64,000 nt of DNA, from contig NZ_CP094459.1 in assembly GCF_022809715.1 (NCBI RefSeq), positions 2,170,001-2,234,000 on the forward strand, in the 5' to 3' direction. Positions 9,777-18,426 of this stretch are shown piece after piece (the stretch's first letter is position 1; each line of letters begins with the position of its first letter). This DNA comes from Burkholderia pyrrocinia (lineage in GTDB: Bacteria > Pseudomonadota > Gammaproteobacteria > Burkholderiales > Burkholderiaceae). A model generated the notes under the pieces. That model was not told the origin of the DNA, did no database searches, and was given only the letters and a program-made list of their open reading frames with translations. The translations under genes and the position numbers were made by a program.

Positions 9777-10949
9777 TCAGCGGCCTTCGACGGCCTGCGG
9801 ATCGGCTGCGGTGTTGGCCGCCGTGCTGGCGGCAGGCGCCCGCGCGTGCGGCCGTTCGGGATTCGGCGCGTCCGGCGCGGAATCATGCGGATACAGTTCC
9901 ATCCGGCTGCGCGGCAGGCATTGCGGATAGCGGTCCTGCAGGTATGCGATCAACCCTTCGCGCACGCGGCAGCGCAGATCCCAGCACGACGACGAATCGG
10001 CCGCGCTGACGAGCGCGCGCAACTGCATCGTGCGCTCCGTCGCATCGGTCACCTGCAGCACCTGCACGCGGCCGTCCCACTCGGGCGCCGCATGGACGAG
10101 CCGCGCGAGCTCCTCGCGCAGCGGCGCGAGCGGCGTACGGTAGTCGACCGACAGGTAGACCGTGCCGATGATTTCCGCGCTGTTGCGCGTCCAGTTCGTG
10201 AACGGGTTCTCGATGATCCACTGCAGCGGCACGACGAGGCGCCGCTGGTCCCACAGCCGCACCGACACGAACGAGCCGGTGATTTCCTCGATGCGCCCCC
10301 ATTCGCCCTGGATCACGACCACGTCGTCGAGCCGGATCGGCTGCGTGAGCGCGATCTGCAGCCCGGCAATCAGATTGCCGAGCACCGGCCGCGCGGCGAT
10401 ACCGGCGACCAGGCCCGCGACGCCGGCCGACGCCAGCAGGCTCGCGCCCACCTGGCGCACGTTCGGGAACGTCATCAGCGCGGCGCCGGTGCCGACGATC
10501 ACGATCAGCACCATCACCGTCCGCACGAGCACCTTGGCCTGCGTATGGATGCGCCGCGCCTGGAGGTTGTCGGCCGTATCGAGCGGATGCGCCCGGATGA
10601 TCGCGTCGCCGACGCCGGCCGCGAGCCGCACCAGCAGCCACGTGAGCGACACGATGGAGCCGACCGCCGCCGCGGTGCGCATGCCGCCCACGAACGACAT
10701 GCCGTCGTCGGCCTGGACCCACAGGAATTCGAGAGCCAGCAGCGCGAGCACGACGAGCGACGGCTTGTCGATGTAGCGCAGGATCGCGCTCATCAGCGGA
10801 TACGGCTGCGCGATGCGCTTGACGATGCGTGCGCCGAGACGGTGCACGATCGTGACGACCAGCACGACGATGACCGACACGGCCAGCGTGCCGAGCCACG
10901 AATGCAGCGGCGCATCGGCGATGCGCTGCAGTTCCTCGATTGAAATCAT
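9777..10949 (-). CDS. Mechanosensitive ion channel of the MscS family
   Basis: 390 residues from the ATG at 10949 (MISIEELQRIADAPLHSW). Four to five hydrophobic segments fill the first 190 residues (LAVSVIVVLVVTIVH; LVVLALLALEFLWV; VGSIVSLTWLLVRL; VMVLIVIVGTGAALM). The MscS pore helix and beta domain follow (LLASAGVAGLVAGIAARPVL, NLIAGLQIALTQPIRLDDVV) and then a cytoplasmic domain and a proline/alanine-rich tail. It would release solutes on hypo-osmotic shock. An earlier in-frame start adds 27 residues without support. The AAA ATPase gene lies 33 bases downstream and may be cotranscribed. Confidence 0.87.
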   Translation of the reverse strand: MISIEELQRIADAPLHSWLGTLAVSVIVVLVVTIVHRLGARIVKRIAQPYPLMSAILRYIDKPSLVVLALLALEFLWVQADDGMSFVGGMRTAAAVGSIVSLTWLLVRLAAGVGDAIIRAHPLDTADNLQARRIHTQAKVLVRTVMVLIVIVGTGAALMTFPNVRQVGASLLASAGVAGLVAGIAARPVLGNLIAGLQIALTQPIRLDDVVVIQGEWGRIEEITGSFVSVRLWDQRRLVVPLQWIIENPFTNWTRNSAEIIGTVYLSVDYRTPLAPLREELARLVHAAPEWDGRVQVLQVTDATERTMQLRALVSAADSSSCWDLRCRVREGLIAYLQDRYPQCLPRSRMELYPHDSAPDAPNPERPHARAPAASTAANTAADPQAVEGR

Positions 10950-11039
10950 CGGCGCCCGGGATGCTTCGGTTATGAGGCGCGCACGCCTCGTCCTGGATGC
11001 GTCGGCGACGTCCGGGTAGCGCCCGGACACGGCGTCAGA

Positions 11040-11396
11040 TCAGTTGCCGCCCCTGCAGGGAAACGCCTTGCCGAGACCGAGCGACACCGCGGTGCTCGCG
11101 TTGTAGTCGGCCAGCTTCGGATTTTCCGCGATGTACTTGCGCACCGCATCGGTCATCTGCTGCGCCCGGATGTCGGGCGGCAGGCAGAAATACTGGCCGA
11201 CACGCGGCCCCGTGGTGCCGCCGATCGCGTCGATGGTGTTGTAGACGCCGTCGGCAGCGCCTTCGATGTAGGCCGCGCACGACGCCCGCGACTTGACGTC
11301 CGTCTTCGCGCACAGCCGGTCGAGATCCGCGCCCGTGAAAGCCGCCGCCGACAACGGCACGGCAAACGCCGCGGCACAAAACATTGCGCGCAACAT
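11040..11396 (-). CDS. Secreted Rap1a/Tai-like protein
   Basis: 118 residues from the ATG at 11396, which has AAGGAA upstream. A signal peptide (MLRAMFCAAAFAVPLSAAA) precedes a small domain with conserved cysteines: DLDRLCAK, SCAAYIEGAADG, YFCLPPDI and the end KAFPCRGG. This pattern fits the Rap1a/Tai family, whose founding members are periplasmic immunity proteins against T6SS amidase effectors in Serratia. Many members, like this one, are orphans without a neighbouring effector, so an immunity role here is only a possibility. It lies between an MscS gene and a secreted ankyrin gene. Confidence 0.75.
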   Translation of the reverse strand: MLRAMFCAAAFAVPLSAAAFTGADLDRLCAKTDVKSRASCAAYIEGAADGVYNTIDAIGGTTGPRVGQYFCLPPDIRAQQMTDAVRKYIAENPKLADYNASTAVSLGLGKAFPCRGGN

Positions 11397-11526
11397 GGTG
11401 TTCCTTATGTCAATGCGGCCCGAGACCGCCTGCTGCGTTGGCCGGCGCGGCGCCGGACACCCTTCTCCGGCCGGAATCCGCCCGGCCGGGTGCGCACCGC
11501 CGCGCTGGCCGGTGCACCGAAAACCG

Positions 11527-12234
11527 TCATTTTGCACTCTTTTGCGCATCTGCCGGCGCCGACGCGCCGATACGCACCGTACGCTTGCTCAGGATGTCGA
11601 TCGCGTCCGGCGCCTTGTAATGCTTCGCGAACTCGAGCGCGGTGATGCCGAGCTGGTTCTTCACCTGCGGATCGGCACCCTGGTCGAGCAGCAGCGTGAC
11701 CGTCGACGCATGGTTGCCGCGCGCGGCCATCATCAGCGGCGTGGTGCCGTTCGGCGAAGCCGTGTCGATATACGCGTCGTGGTCGAGCAGCACCTTGACG
11801 ACCGCGTCCTGGCCGTTGGTCGCCGCGTAGTGCAGCGGCGCCCAGCCCTTCTTGCTGACTTCCGCGCCCTTGTCGATCAGCAGCTTGACGAGGCCGACGT
11901 CGCCGTTCAGCGACGCGAGCATCAGCGCGTTCTCGCCGGCCTTGTCTTCCTTCTCGAGGTCGACGTTCGGCGTCGTGGCGATCGCCGCCGCGACCTTGTC
12001 GGATTTCTCGCGCGCGGCGATCACCAGCAGCGGGTCGCCGTTCGGTGCGAGCGTGTTCGGATCGAGGCCGTTCTTGAGCTGCTTGCCGATGTCGGCGATG
12101 TCGTCGAACTTGACGGCCTTGACGATCGCGTCGAGCGACTCGGCATGCGCGCCGGCTGCAGCGAACAGGCCGCTCGCGACCAGCGCGGCGGCGACGAGTG
12201 CACGTTTGGTCAGATGGTTGGTCGGCTTCGTCAT
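11527..12234 (-). CDS. Secreted ankyrin-repeat protein
   Basis: 235 residues. The start at 12234 is fixed by GGAAGGAG nearby and by the signal peptide (KRALVAAALVASGLFAAAGA, ending AHA). The mature part consists of about five ankyrin repeats: for example ENALMLASLNGDVGLVKLLI, APLHYAATNGQDAVVKVLLD and TTPLMMAARGNHASTVTLLL. Ankyrin repeats bind protein partners. A periplasmic ankyrin protein in Pseudomonas (AnkB) supports catalase activity, but no catalase is adjacent. tatD ends 43 bases upstream, suggesting cotranscription. Confidence 0.87.
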   Translation of the reverse strand: MTKPTNHLTKRALVAAALVASGLFAAAGAHAESLDAIVKAVKFDDIADIGKQLKNGLDPNTLAPNGDPLLVIAAREKSDKVAAAIATTPNVDLEKEDKAGENALMLASLNGDVGLVKLLIDKGAEVSKKGWAPLHYAATNGQDAVVKVLLDHDAYIDTASPNGTTPLMMAARGNHASTVTLLLDQGADPQVKNQLGITALEFAKHYKAPDAIDILSKRTVRIGASAPADAQKSAK

Positions 12235-12277
12235 TGTTGTGGGCTCCTTCCCTGGGTTGTCGGCTGCGCGCGCGTCG

Positions 12278-13057
12278 TTAGCGGGCGATCTTGAACAGCC
12301 GGAAAAAGTTCTCAGTCGTCGCATCGGCCAGCGCCTCGACGGCGATCCCGCGCTCGGATGCGATAAAGCGTCCGACATGGCTGACGTACGCAGGTTCATT
12401 CGGCTTGCCGCGATACGGCACCGGCGCGAGGTACGGCGAGTCGGTCTCGATCAGCAGCCGGTCGAGCGGCACGCGCCGCGCGACGTCCTGCACGTCGGTC
12501 GCGTTCTTGAACGTGACGATGCCCGACAGCGAGATATGGAAGTTCTGCGCGAGCGCCTGCTCGGCGACGGGCCACGGCTCGGTGAAGCAGTGCATCACGC
12601 CGCCCGGCACGTCCGCGCGCTCCTCGGCCATGATCCGCAGCGTGTCCTCCGACGACGACCGCGTATGGACGATCAGCGGCTTCATCGTCGCGGTCGCCGC
12701 GCGGATGTGCGTGCGAAAGCGTTCGCGCTGCCATTCCATGTCGGCGATCGAGCGGCCCTCGAGACGGTAGTAGTCGAGGCCCGTTTCGCCGATCGCGACG
12801 ACCTTCGGGTGCGCGGCCAGCTCGACGAGTTCCGCGAGCGTCGGCTCGCGCGCGTCCTCATGATCGGGATGCACGCCGACCGACGCGTAGACGTTGTCGT
12901 ACGCGTCCGCGATCGCGAGGACCTCGGGCAGCGTCTCGAAATCGACGGACACGCACAGTGCGTGCGTGACGTCGTGCTCGCGCATGTTCTCGAGAACGGC
13001 CGGCAGGCGGTCGGCCAGGCCCTTGAAATTGATGTGGCAGTGAGAGTCGACGAACAT
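12278..13057 (-). CDS. TatD-family metal-dependent deoxyribonuclease
   Basis: 259 residues from the ATG at 13057 with AGGAAA upstream. The family signature DSHCHINF at residues 4-11 gives two metal-binding histidines; further ligands appear in AIGETGLDYYR, LIVHTR, GVMHCFTE and LIETDSPYLAP. TatD proteins are TIM-barrel 3'-5' exonucleases/DNases implicated in DNA repair and quality control. The gene follows holB, the same neighbourhood as ycfH in E. coli, so this is the YcfH-type paralogue. Confidence 0.9.
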   Translation of the reverse strand: MFVDSHCHINFKGLADRLPAVLENMREHDVTHALCVSVDFETLPEVLAIADAYDNVYASVGVHPDHEDAREPTLAELVELAAHPKVVAIGETGLDYYRLEGRSIADMEWQRERFRTHIRAATATMKPLIVHTRSSSEDTLRIMAEERADVPGGVMHCFTEPWPVAEQALAQNFHISLSGIVTFKNATDVQDVARRVPLDRLLIETDSPYLAPVPYRGKPNEPAYVSHVGRFIASERGIAVEALADATTENFFRLFKIAR

Positions 13058-13198
13058 CGTGTTTCCTGAATACGTAAGGCGGGCGCTCATGCGCTCGCCG
13101 GCGTGCGGCAACCGGCGGCGTTCGCGGGCCGGCAGGCCGCGGTCGCGTCGCTGAGTAAGCCGAACATCGTTTCGCAACCCATCAGAAACAATGCCGGG

Positions 13199-14227
13199 TC
13201 ACGCGAACATTTCCCGATACCCGAGAAACAATTCCTCGAATACGAGCCGCGCGTTCAGCGGATGGTTCTCGACCGTCCGCTGCCGCGTCACGGTCTTCAT
13301 GAAGCGCGCGAACGCGTTCGCGTCGACCGATTCCGCGCAGCGCGCGAGCGCCGCCGCGTGCATCGGGAAGTAGCGCGGCGCGCCCGCCATCCGCTGCGCG
13401 AGCAGATCGTACAGCCAGCGCTGCAGCCAGCCGAGCACCAGCGGCACCGGCAGCTTCTGCAGCGTTTCGCCGCATGCGAACGGGTCGCACGCCGCACCGG
13501 CCGCGAGCTGCCCGAGCGTGTAGTCGCGCAGCGGGCGGTTCTCGTCGCTCGCGAGCGCCAGCGCGGCGAGCGGCGCGCCGCCGGCTTCGGCAAGCAGCGC
13601 GCTCGCATGGTCGACGCCCTGCGCCGCGAGCCAGGCCGCGGCCGCGTCGGGCGCCGGCACGGTCATCGGCCACTGCCGGCAGCGGCTGATGATCGTCGGC
13701 AACAGGCGGTCGATGCGCGCCGACACGAGCAGGAACACGACGCCGGACGGCGGTTCCTCCAGCGTTTTCAGCAGCGCGTTCGATGCGGCGACGTTGAGCG
13801 CCTCGGCCGGATACAGCACGACGACGCGCGCGCCGCCGCGGTGCGAACCGACCCCGCAGAAGTCGAGCAGCGCGCGCACCTGCTCGATCTTGATTTCCTT
13901 GCTCGGCGCGCGCGTCTTCTTGCCGCCTTCGTCCGCGTCGGCCGGCTTCGCGTCGTCCGCGGCGCCCGGCGCTTCGCCGGCCAGCACCTCGGGCAGCACG
14001 ATCCGGTAGTCCGGGTGGTTGCCCTGCGAGAACCAGGTGCAGGCCGCGCAGGTGCCGCACGGCTCGCCGCTCGGCAGCGGCGATTCGCACAGGAAGCCCT
14101 GCGCGAGATGCTGCGCGAACTGCAGCTTGCCGATCCCGGCCTGGCCGTGCAGCAGCAGCGCATGCGGCCATTGCGCGCGCAGTTGCTGCAGGCGGTTCCA
14201 GTCGTCGGTCTGCCACGGATAGATCAT
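13199..14227 (-). CDS. holB: DNA polymerase III subunit delta'
   Basis: 342 residues. It is part of the clamp loader that places the beta sliding clamp on primed DNA. Visible: a P-loop-like GQAGIGK at about 28-34, the clamp-loader zinc module (C-x8-C-x2-C-x2-C, in SGEPCGTCAACTWF) and the sensor region ASNALLKTLEEPPSGVVFLL followed by ISRCRQW. The ATG at 14227 has AAGGAA upstream. tmk ends 19 bases upstream, and the order mltG-tmk-holB-tatD matches E. coli. An alanine/glutamate/lysine-rich insertion near residues 85-105 is unusual compared with E. coli. Confidence 0.95.
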   Translation of the reverse strand: MIYPWQTDDWNRLQQLRAQWPHALLLHGQAGIGKLQFAQHLAQGFLCESPLPSGEPCGTCAACTWFSQGNHPDYRIVLPEVLAGEAPGAADDAKPADADEGGKKTRAPSKEIKIEQVRALLDFCGVGSHRGGARVVVLYPAEALNVAASNALLKTLEEPPSGVVFLLVSARIDRLLPTIISRCRQWPMTVPAPDAAAAWLAAQGVDHASALLAEAGGAPLAALALASDENRPLRDYTLGQLAAGAACDPFACGETLQKLPVPLVLGWLQRWLYDLLAQRMAGAPRYFPMHAAALARCAESVDANAFARFMKTVTRQRTVENHPLNARLVFEELFLGYREMFA

Positions 14228-14246
14228 GTGGTGCGTTCCTTGCGGG

Positions 14247-14867
14247 TTACAGCGCGGCGAGCACGCGTTCGAGCTGCCGGCGGATCTCGGGAATCGACTG
14301 CGTCGCGTCGACGATCGCGAAGCGGTGCGGCGCCTCTTCCGCGCGCCGCAAGTACTCGCCGCGCGTGCGCGTGAAGAACGCATCGGACTCGCTTTCGAAC
14401 TTGTCGGGCATGCGCGCCGCGCCGCGGCGCTCGCTCGCGACCTGCGGCGCGACGTCGAACAGCACCGTGAGGTCGGGCTGGAAACCGCCCTGCACCCAGC
14501 GCTCGAGCGTCTCGAGCTTGTCGCGCGGCAGCCCCCGGCCGCCGCCCTGGTACGCGAACGTCGCATCGGTGAAGCGATCGGACACGACCCAGTCGCCGCG
14601 CGCGAGCGCCGGCTCGATCACGAGCGCAAGATGCTCGCGGCGCGCGGCGAACATCAGCAGCGCTTCCGTCTCGAGATCCATCGGCTGGTTCAGCAGGATC
14701 TCGCGCAGTTTCTCGCCGAGCTGCGTGCCGCCCGGCTCGCGGGTAACGACGACCTGCCGGCCGGCCGCGGCCAGCTTGCCCTGGAGGCGTTCGCAGAACC
14801 ATTGCAGGTGGGTGGTCTTCCCCGCCCCGTCGATGCCTTCGAACGTGATGAATTTACCGCTCGCCAT
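14247..14867 (-). CDS. tmk: Thymidylate kinase
   Basis: 206 residues. It phosphorylates dTMP to dTDP with ATP. P-loop [12 protein letters not shown] is at about 10-21, the dTMP-binding motif is [17 protein letters not shown], and the lid region is [13 protein letters not shown]. The stop codon of mltG and the start codon of tmk share one base (TAATG on the minus strand), which suggests translational coupling. holB follows after 19 bases. Confidence 0.96.
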   Translation of the reverse strand: MASGKFITFEGIDGAGKTTHLQWFCERLQGKLAAAGRQVVVTREPGGTQLGEKLREILLNQPMDLETEALLMFAARREHLALVIEPALARGDWVVSDRFTDATFAYQGGGRGLPRDKLETLERWVQGGFQPDLTVLFDVAPQVASERRGAARMPDKFESESDAFFTRTRGEYLRRAEEAPHRFAIVDATQSIPEIRRQLERVLAAL

Positions 14868-15886
14868 TATTGACCTCGTATGTACTTGTCCACGGCCTTG
14901 TTGTGGTCGCCGAGCGTATCCGAGAACACGCTCGTGCCGTCGCCCTTCGCGACGAAATAGAGCGCGCTCGTCTGCGCCGGATTGATCGCCGCCTGCAGTG
15001 CGGCGACGCCCGGCAGCGCGATCGGCGTCGGCGGCAGGCCGCGTCGCGTGTAGGTATTGTAAGGAGTGTCGGCCTGCAGGTCGCGCTTGCGCAAGCGGCC
15101 GTCGTACGCGTCGCCGAGCCCGTAGATTACCGACGGATCGGTCTGCAGCGGCATGCCGATGCGCAGCCGGTTCGCGAACACGGCCGCGACGAACGCGCGG
15201 TCGGCCGCGTGGCCCGTTTCCTTCTCGACGATCGATGCGATCGTCAGCATTTCGTAAGGCGACTTGTACGGCAGCCCCGGCGTGCGCGCGGCCCAGGCCT
15301 CGTCGAGACGCGTCTGCATCAGGTGGTACGCGCGCCGGTAGATGTTCAGGTCGCTCGTGCCCTTGTCGAACAGGTAGGTATCCGGGAAGAACAGCCCTTC
15401 GCCGCTGCCGCGCTGCACGGTGCTGTCCGACGCGCCGATCGCGCGCAGCAGCTCGGCGTCGCTCATGCCGGCCGTGGTGTGCGCAAGATCGGGGTTGCCG
15501 TCGAGTTCCGCGCGCATCCGCTTGAAGGTCCAGCCTTCGATCACCGTCGCGACGTATTCGTTCACGTCGCCGCGCGCGATCTTCTGCAGGACTTCGTAAG
15601 GCGTGATGCCCGTCTTGAATTCGTAGTTGCCGGACTTGAGCCGGCTCGACAGCCCGAGCACGCGCGTCATCGCGACGAAACCGAACGGCTCGACCGGCAC
15701 GCCGCCGCGCTTGAGCTGCAGCGCGACGCTCTTCACGCTGCTGCGCGGCTTGATCGTGACGTCGAGCGATGCCGAACCCAGCAGCAGCGGCCGGGTCGCC
15801 CAGTAATATCCGCCGCCCGCGCCGGCAGCGGCCACAACGACGGCCAGCGCCGCGATCGTCGCGGCGCATTTCTTCAGTAGGGACAT
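14867..15886 (-). CDS. mltG: Endolytic murein transglycosylase MltG
   Basis: 339 residues. It cleaves nascent glycan strands and is thought to set strand length. A single N-terminal membrane anchor ([20 protein letters not shown]) is followed by a LysM-like region and the YceG/MltG domain. The catalytic glutamate is in [13 protein letters not shown], and the family end [22 protein letters not shown] is intact. I chose the ATG at 15886 because the longer frame upstream runs through the divergent promoter region. It is the first gene of the mltG-tmk-holB operon and diverges from ygfZ. Confidence 0.95.
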   Translation of the reverse strand: MSLLKKCAATIAALAVVVAAAGAGGGYYWATRPLLLGSASLDVTIKPRSSVKSVALQLKRGGVPVEPFGFVAMTRVLGLSSRLKSGNYEFKTGITPYEVLQKIARGDVNEYVATVIEGWTFKRMRAELDGNPDLAHTTAGMSDAELLRAIGASDSTVQRGSGEGLFFPDTYLFDKGTSDLNIYRRAYHLMQTRLDEAWAARTPGLPYKSPYEMLTIASIVEKETGHAADRAFVAAVFANRLRIGMPLQTDPSVIYGLGDAYDGRLRKRDLQADTPYNTYTRRGLPPTPIALPGVAALQAAINPAQTSALYFVAKGDGTSVFSDTLGDHNKAVDKYIRGQ

Positions 15887-15910
15887 GGAAACGTGACTCA
15901 GGTAAGACCC

Positions 15911-15936
15911 ATATAATACTTGCTCGCCTCCGTCAA
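15911..15936 (-). promoter_or_regulatory. Possible promoter of mltG-tmk-holB
   Basis: On the minus strand TTGACG (plus 15931-15936) stands upstream of an AT stretch reading TATTATATG (plus 15910-15918). The -35 is good, but the best -10 choice has 15- or 17-base spacing and is imperfect. It lies 25-50 bases upstream of the mltG start in the 77-base gap shared with ygfZ. Confidence 0.35.
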
Positions 15937-15963
15937 AGTCAGGGTTGACTGTTCCCTCATTCC

Positions 15964-16998
15964 ATGAGCTCACCGTTCGCTTCACCGGCTGCCCAGGCCG
16001 CATCCGCCTCGCTCCCCGTATTCCCCCGCCCGTCCGCCGCCGATTTCGATGCGCCGGGCGCCTGCATGCCGCTGCCGCAGTTCGGCGTGATCGACGTGGC
16101 CGGCGACGACGCCGCGACGTTCCTGCACAGCCAGCTGACCAACGACATCGAGCATCTCGATGCCGCGAGCGCGCGGCTGTCCGGCTATTGCTCGCCGAAG
16201 GGGCGCCTTCTCGGGTCGTTCCTCGCGTGGCGTGCCGGCCACGACGTGCGCCTGCTGGTGTCGAAGGACGTGCAGCCCGCCGTGCAGAAGCGGCTGTCGA
16301 TGTTCGTGCTGCGCGCGAAGGCGAAGCTCACCGATGCGAGCGACGCGCTCGCGGTGGTCGGCTTCGCGGGCGACGTGCGCGACGCGCTGGCGGGCATCTT
16401 CGATGCGCTGCCGGACGGTGTGCACGTGAAGGTCGACGGGCCGGCCGGCACGCTGATTCGCGTGCCCGATGCGGCCGGCCGCAAACGCTATCTGTGGATC
16501 GGCCCGCGCGCGGAAGTCGATGCACGCATCGCCGCGCTCGCCGGCACGCTGCCGGTCGTGTCGCCGGCCGTGTGGGACTGGCTCGACATTCGCGCGGGCG
16601 AGCCGCGCATCACGCAGCCGGCCGTCGAACAGTTCGTGCCGCAGATGGTCAACTTCGACGTGATCGGCGCCGTCAACTTCCGCAAGGGGTGCTACCCGGG
16701 CCAGGAAGTCGTCGCGCGCAGCCAGTACCGCGGCACCATCAAGCGCCGCACCGCGCTCGCGCATGTCGCCGGCGAGACCGATACCGTGCATGCCGGCGTC
16801 GAGCTGTTCCACAGCGACGATCCCTGCCAGCCATGCGGGATGATCGTCAACGCGGCGGCCGCGCCCGCGGGCGGCGTCGACGCGCTCGTCGAGATCAAGC
16901 TCGCCGCGCTCGACAACGGCACCGTGCACGTCGGTTCGGCCGACGGCCCGGCGCTCGCGTTCGACGCGCTTCCGTACGCGTGGCCGACGGAAGCGTGA
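15964..16998 (+). CDS. ygfZ: Folate-binding protein YgfZ (iron-sulfur cluster repair)
   Basis: 344 residues. YgfZ is a GcvT-like protein that uses tetrahydrofolate and helps keep certain Fe-S enzymes (for example MiaB) active. The family motif K-G-C-Y-x-G-Q-E is intact as NFRKGCYPGQEVVARS near residue 240; its cysteine is essential in E. coli. FGVIDVAGDDAATFLHSQLTND near the N-terminus is also diagnostic. The first 35 residues are a low-complexity extension, so translation could begin slightly later. It diverges from mltG. Confidence 0.92.
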   Translation: MSSPFASPAAQAASASLPVFPRPSAADFDAPGACMPLPQFGVIDVAGDDAATFLHSQLTNDIEHLDAASARLSGYCSPKGRLLGSFLAWRAGHDVRLLVSKDVQPAVQKRLSMFVLRAKAKLTDASDALAVVGFAGDVRDALAGIFDALPDGVHVKVDGPAGTLIRVPDAAGRKRYLWIGPRAEVDARIAALAGTLPVVSPAVWDWLDIRAGEPRITQPAVEQFVPQMVNFDVIGAVNFRKGCYPGQEVVARSQYRGTIKRRTALAHVAGETDTVHAGVELFHSDDPCQPCGMIVNAAAAPAGGVDALVEIKLAALDNGTVHVGSADGPALAFDALPYAWPTEA

Positions 16999-17074
16999 CG
17001 CACTGACAACCCGTTCGCGCGCCGGCTCGCGAGTCGCAGCCGGCGCCCGATGTTTCCTGCGAGAGATTCGCCCG

Positions 17075-17926
17075 ATGTGTCTGATTGCCTTCGACTGGCA
17101 GCCTGATGCCGCCGCCGGTCCCGTCTTTACCCTCACCGCCAACCGCGACGAGTTCTTTCGCCGCACGAGCGCGCCGCTCACCTGGTGGGAGGATGTACCG
17201 GGCGTGCTGGCCGGCCGCGACCTCGAAGCCGGCGGCACGTGGCTCGGCATAACGCGCGACGGCCGCTTCGCGGCACTGACGAACTACCGCGCGCCGTTCG
17301 ACATCCGCGCGGGCGCGCCCACCCGCGGCAAGCTCGTGTCCGATTTCCTCCGCGGCCCGTCCGTCGCGCCGCTCGACTATCTCGGGCAGCTTGCCGAGCA
17401 TGCGGCCGTATACAACGGCTTCAACCTGCTCGTCGGCGACTGGAAGCGGCGCGAACTCGCGTGGTTCTGCAACCGAGCGCCCGACGGCGAAAGCAGTGTC
17501 GCCGCGCCCGTCGCGATCGCGCCGGGCGTGCATGCGCTGTCGAATGCGCGGCTCGATACGCCCTGGCCGAAAGTGGTGCGCAAGCGCGCGGAGCTCGGCA
17601 CGCTGCTCACCGACAATCCGACCCCGTCGCTCGACGAACTGATCGATCTGATGCGCGACCCGCATGTCGCGGACGACGACGCGCTACCGCACACGGGCAT
17701 TCCGATCGAGCGCGAGCGCGCGCTGTCGGCCGCGTTCATCGAAACGCCCGAGTACGGCACGCGCGGCACGACCGCGCTGCGCGTCACGATGAAGGAAGGC
17801 GTGCGACTGACGGTCGAGATCAAGGAGCGCTGCGACGACGACGGTTCGCACCGCACCGTCCGCCCGGGTGCGTTCGAGCGCGCATTCACGTTCGACGTCG
17901 ACGTCGGCGCAACGCGGTCGCGCTGA
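17075..17926 (+). CDS. NRDE (TANGO2-like) family protein
   Basis: 283 residues. The family name motif NRDE is visible at residues 23-26 (FTLTANRDEFF), just after the conserved N-terminal cysteine at position 2 (MCLIAFDW). LAGRDLEAGGTWLGITRDGRFAALTNYR and GKLVSDFL are further hallmarks. Eukaryotic TANGO2 has been linked to haem or lipid handling; the bacterial role is unknown. Cys2 after Met removal resembles an N-terminal nucleophile, but that is inference. An imperfect GC-rich hairpin precedes it at about 17019-17046. The gene ends 16 bases from the convergent GNAT gene. Confidence 0.87.
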   Translation: MCLIAFDWQPDAAAGPVFTLTANRDEFFRRTSAPLTWWEDVPGVLAGRDLEAGGTWLGITRDGRFAALTNYRAPFDIRAGAPTRGKLVSDFLRGPSVAPLDYLGQLAEHAAVYNGFNLLVGDWKRRELAWFCNRAPDGESSVAAPVAIAPGVHALSNARLDTPWPKVVRKRAELGTLLTDNPTPSLDELIDLMRDPHVADDDALPHTGIPIERERALSAAFIETPEYGTRGTTALRVTMKEGVRLTVEIKERCDDDGSHRTVRPGAFERAFTFDVDVGATRSR

Positions 17927-17942
17927 ACGCGCATTCCCCGCG

Positions 17943-18383
17943 CTACGGCGCGCGCGCCATCTCGACGTGCGGCACGCCGGCTTCGACGAACGGTTCGCCG
18001 ACCGCCGCGAAGCCGTGCCGCACATAGAACGCCACTGCCGAATCCTGCGCGTAGAGCCGCACGACGGCTTCGCCGCGGCGCCGTGCGCCATCGAGCAGCG
18101 CGTTCAGCACAGCCGACCCGACGCCCTGCCCGCGCGCGTCGGCCAGCACGGCGACGCGGCCGATCGTGCCGGACGGCAGCAGCCTCCCCGTCGCGACCGC
18201 GCGGCGTATTCCCGTCGCCGCGTCGATCCGGTACGCGACCGCATGGAGCGATAGCGGATCGTCGTCGTCGAGCTCCCATTCCGGCGGAATCTGCTGCTCG
18301 CGCACGAATACCGCGTCGCGAATCCGCGCAGCGTCGCCACCCAGTACCGTCCAGTCGCCCGTTTCCACTACGCCGTCCGTCAT
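17943..18383 (-). CDS. GNAT family N-acetyltransferase (ElaA-like)
   Basis: 146 residues. The acetyl-CoA-binding motif A is GRVAVLADARGQGVGSAVLN near residues 78-97, and the C-terminal part LYAQDSAVAFYVRHGFAAVG matches motif B. The start IRDAVFVREQQIPPEWELDD is characteristic of the ElaA group. The substrate is unknown. It is 43 bases downstream of the esterase gene and probably cotranscribed with it. Confidence 0.87.
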   Translation of the reverse strand: MTDGVVETGDWTVLGGDAARIRDAVFVREQQIPPEWELDDDDPLSLHAVAYRIDAATGIRRAVATGRLLPSGTIGRVAVLADARGQGVGSAVLNALLDGARRRGEAVVRLYAQDSAVAFYVRHGFAAVGEPFVEAGVPHVEMARAP

Positions 18384-18426
18384 CGCAGCTCTCCATGCGG
18401 CGCGCGCGCCGTCGAACGCCCACCCG

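Noticed and set aside
7170..10943. Plus-strand open frame of 1257 codons
   Set aside because: It is the antisense of the glycosyltransferase, AAA ATPase and MscS genes. It is Arg/His-rich with no domains, a usual effect of high GC at third positions.
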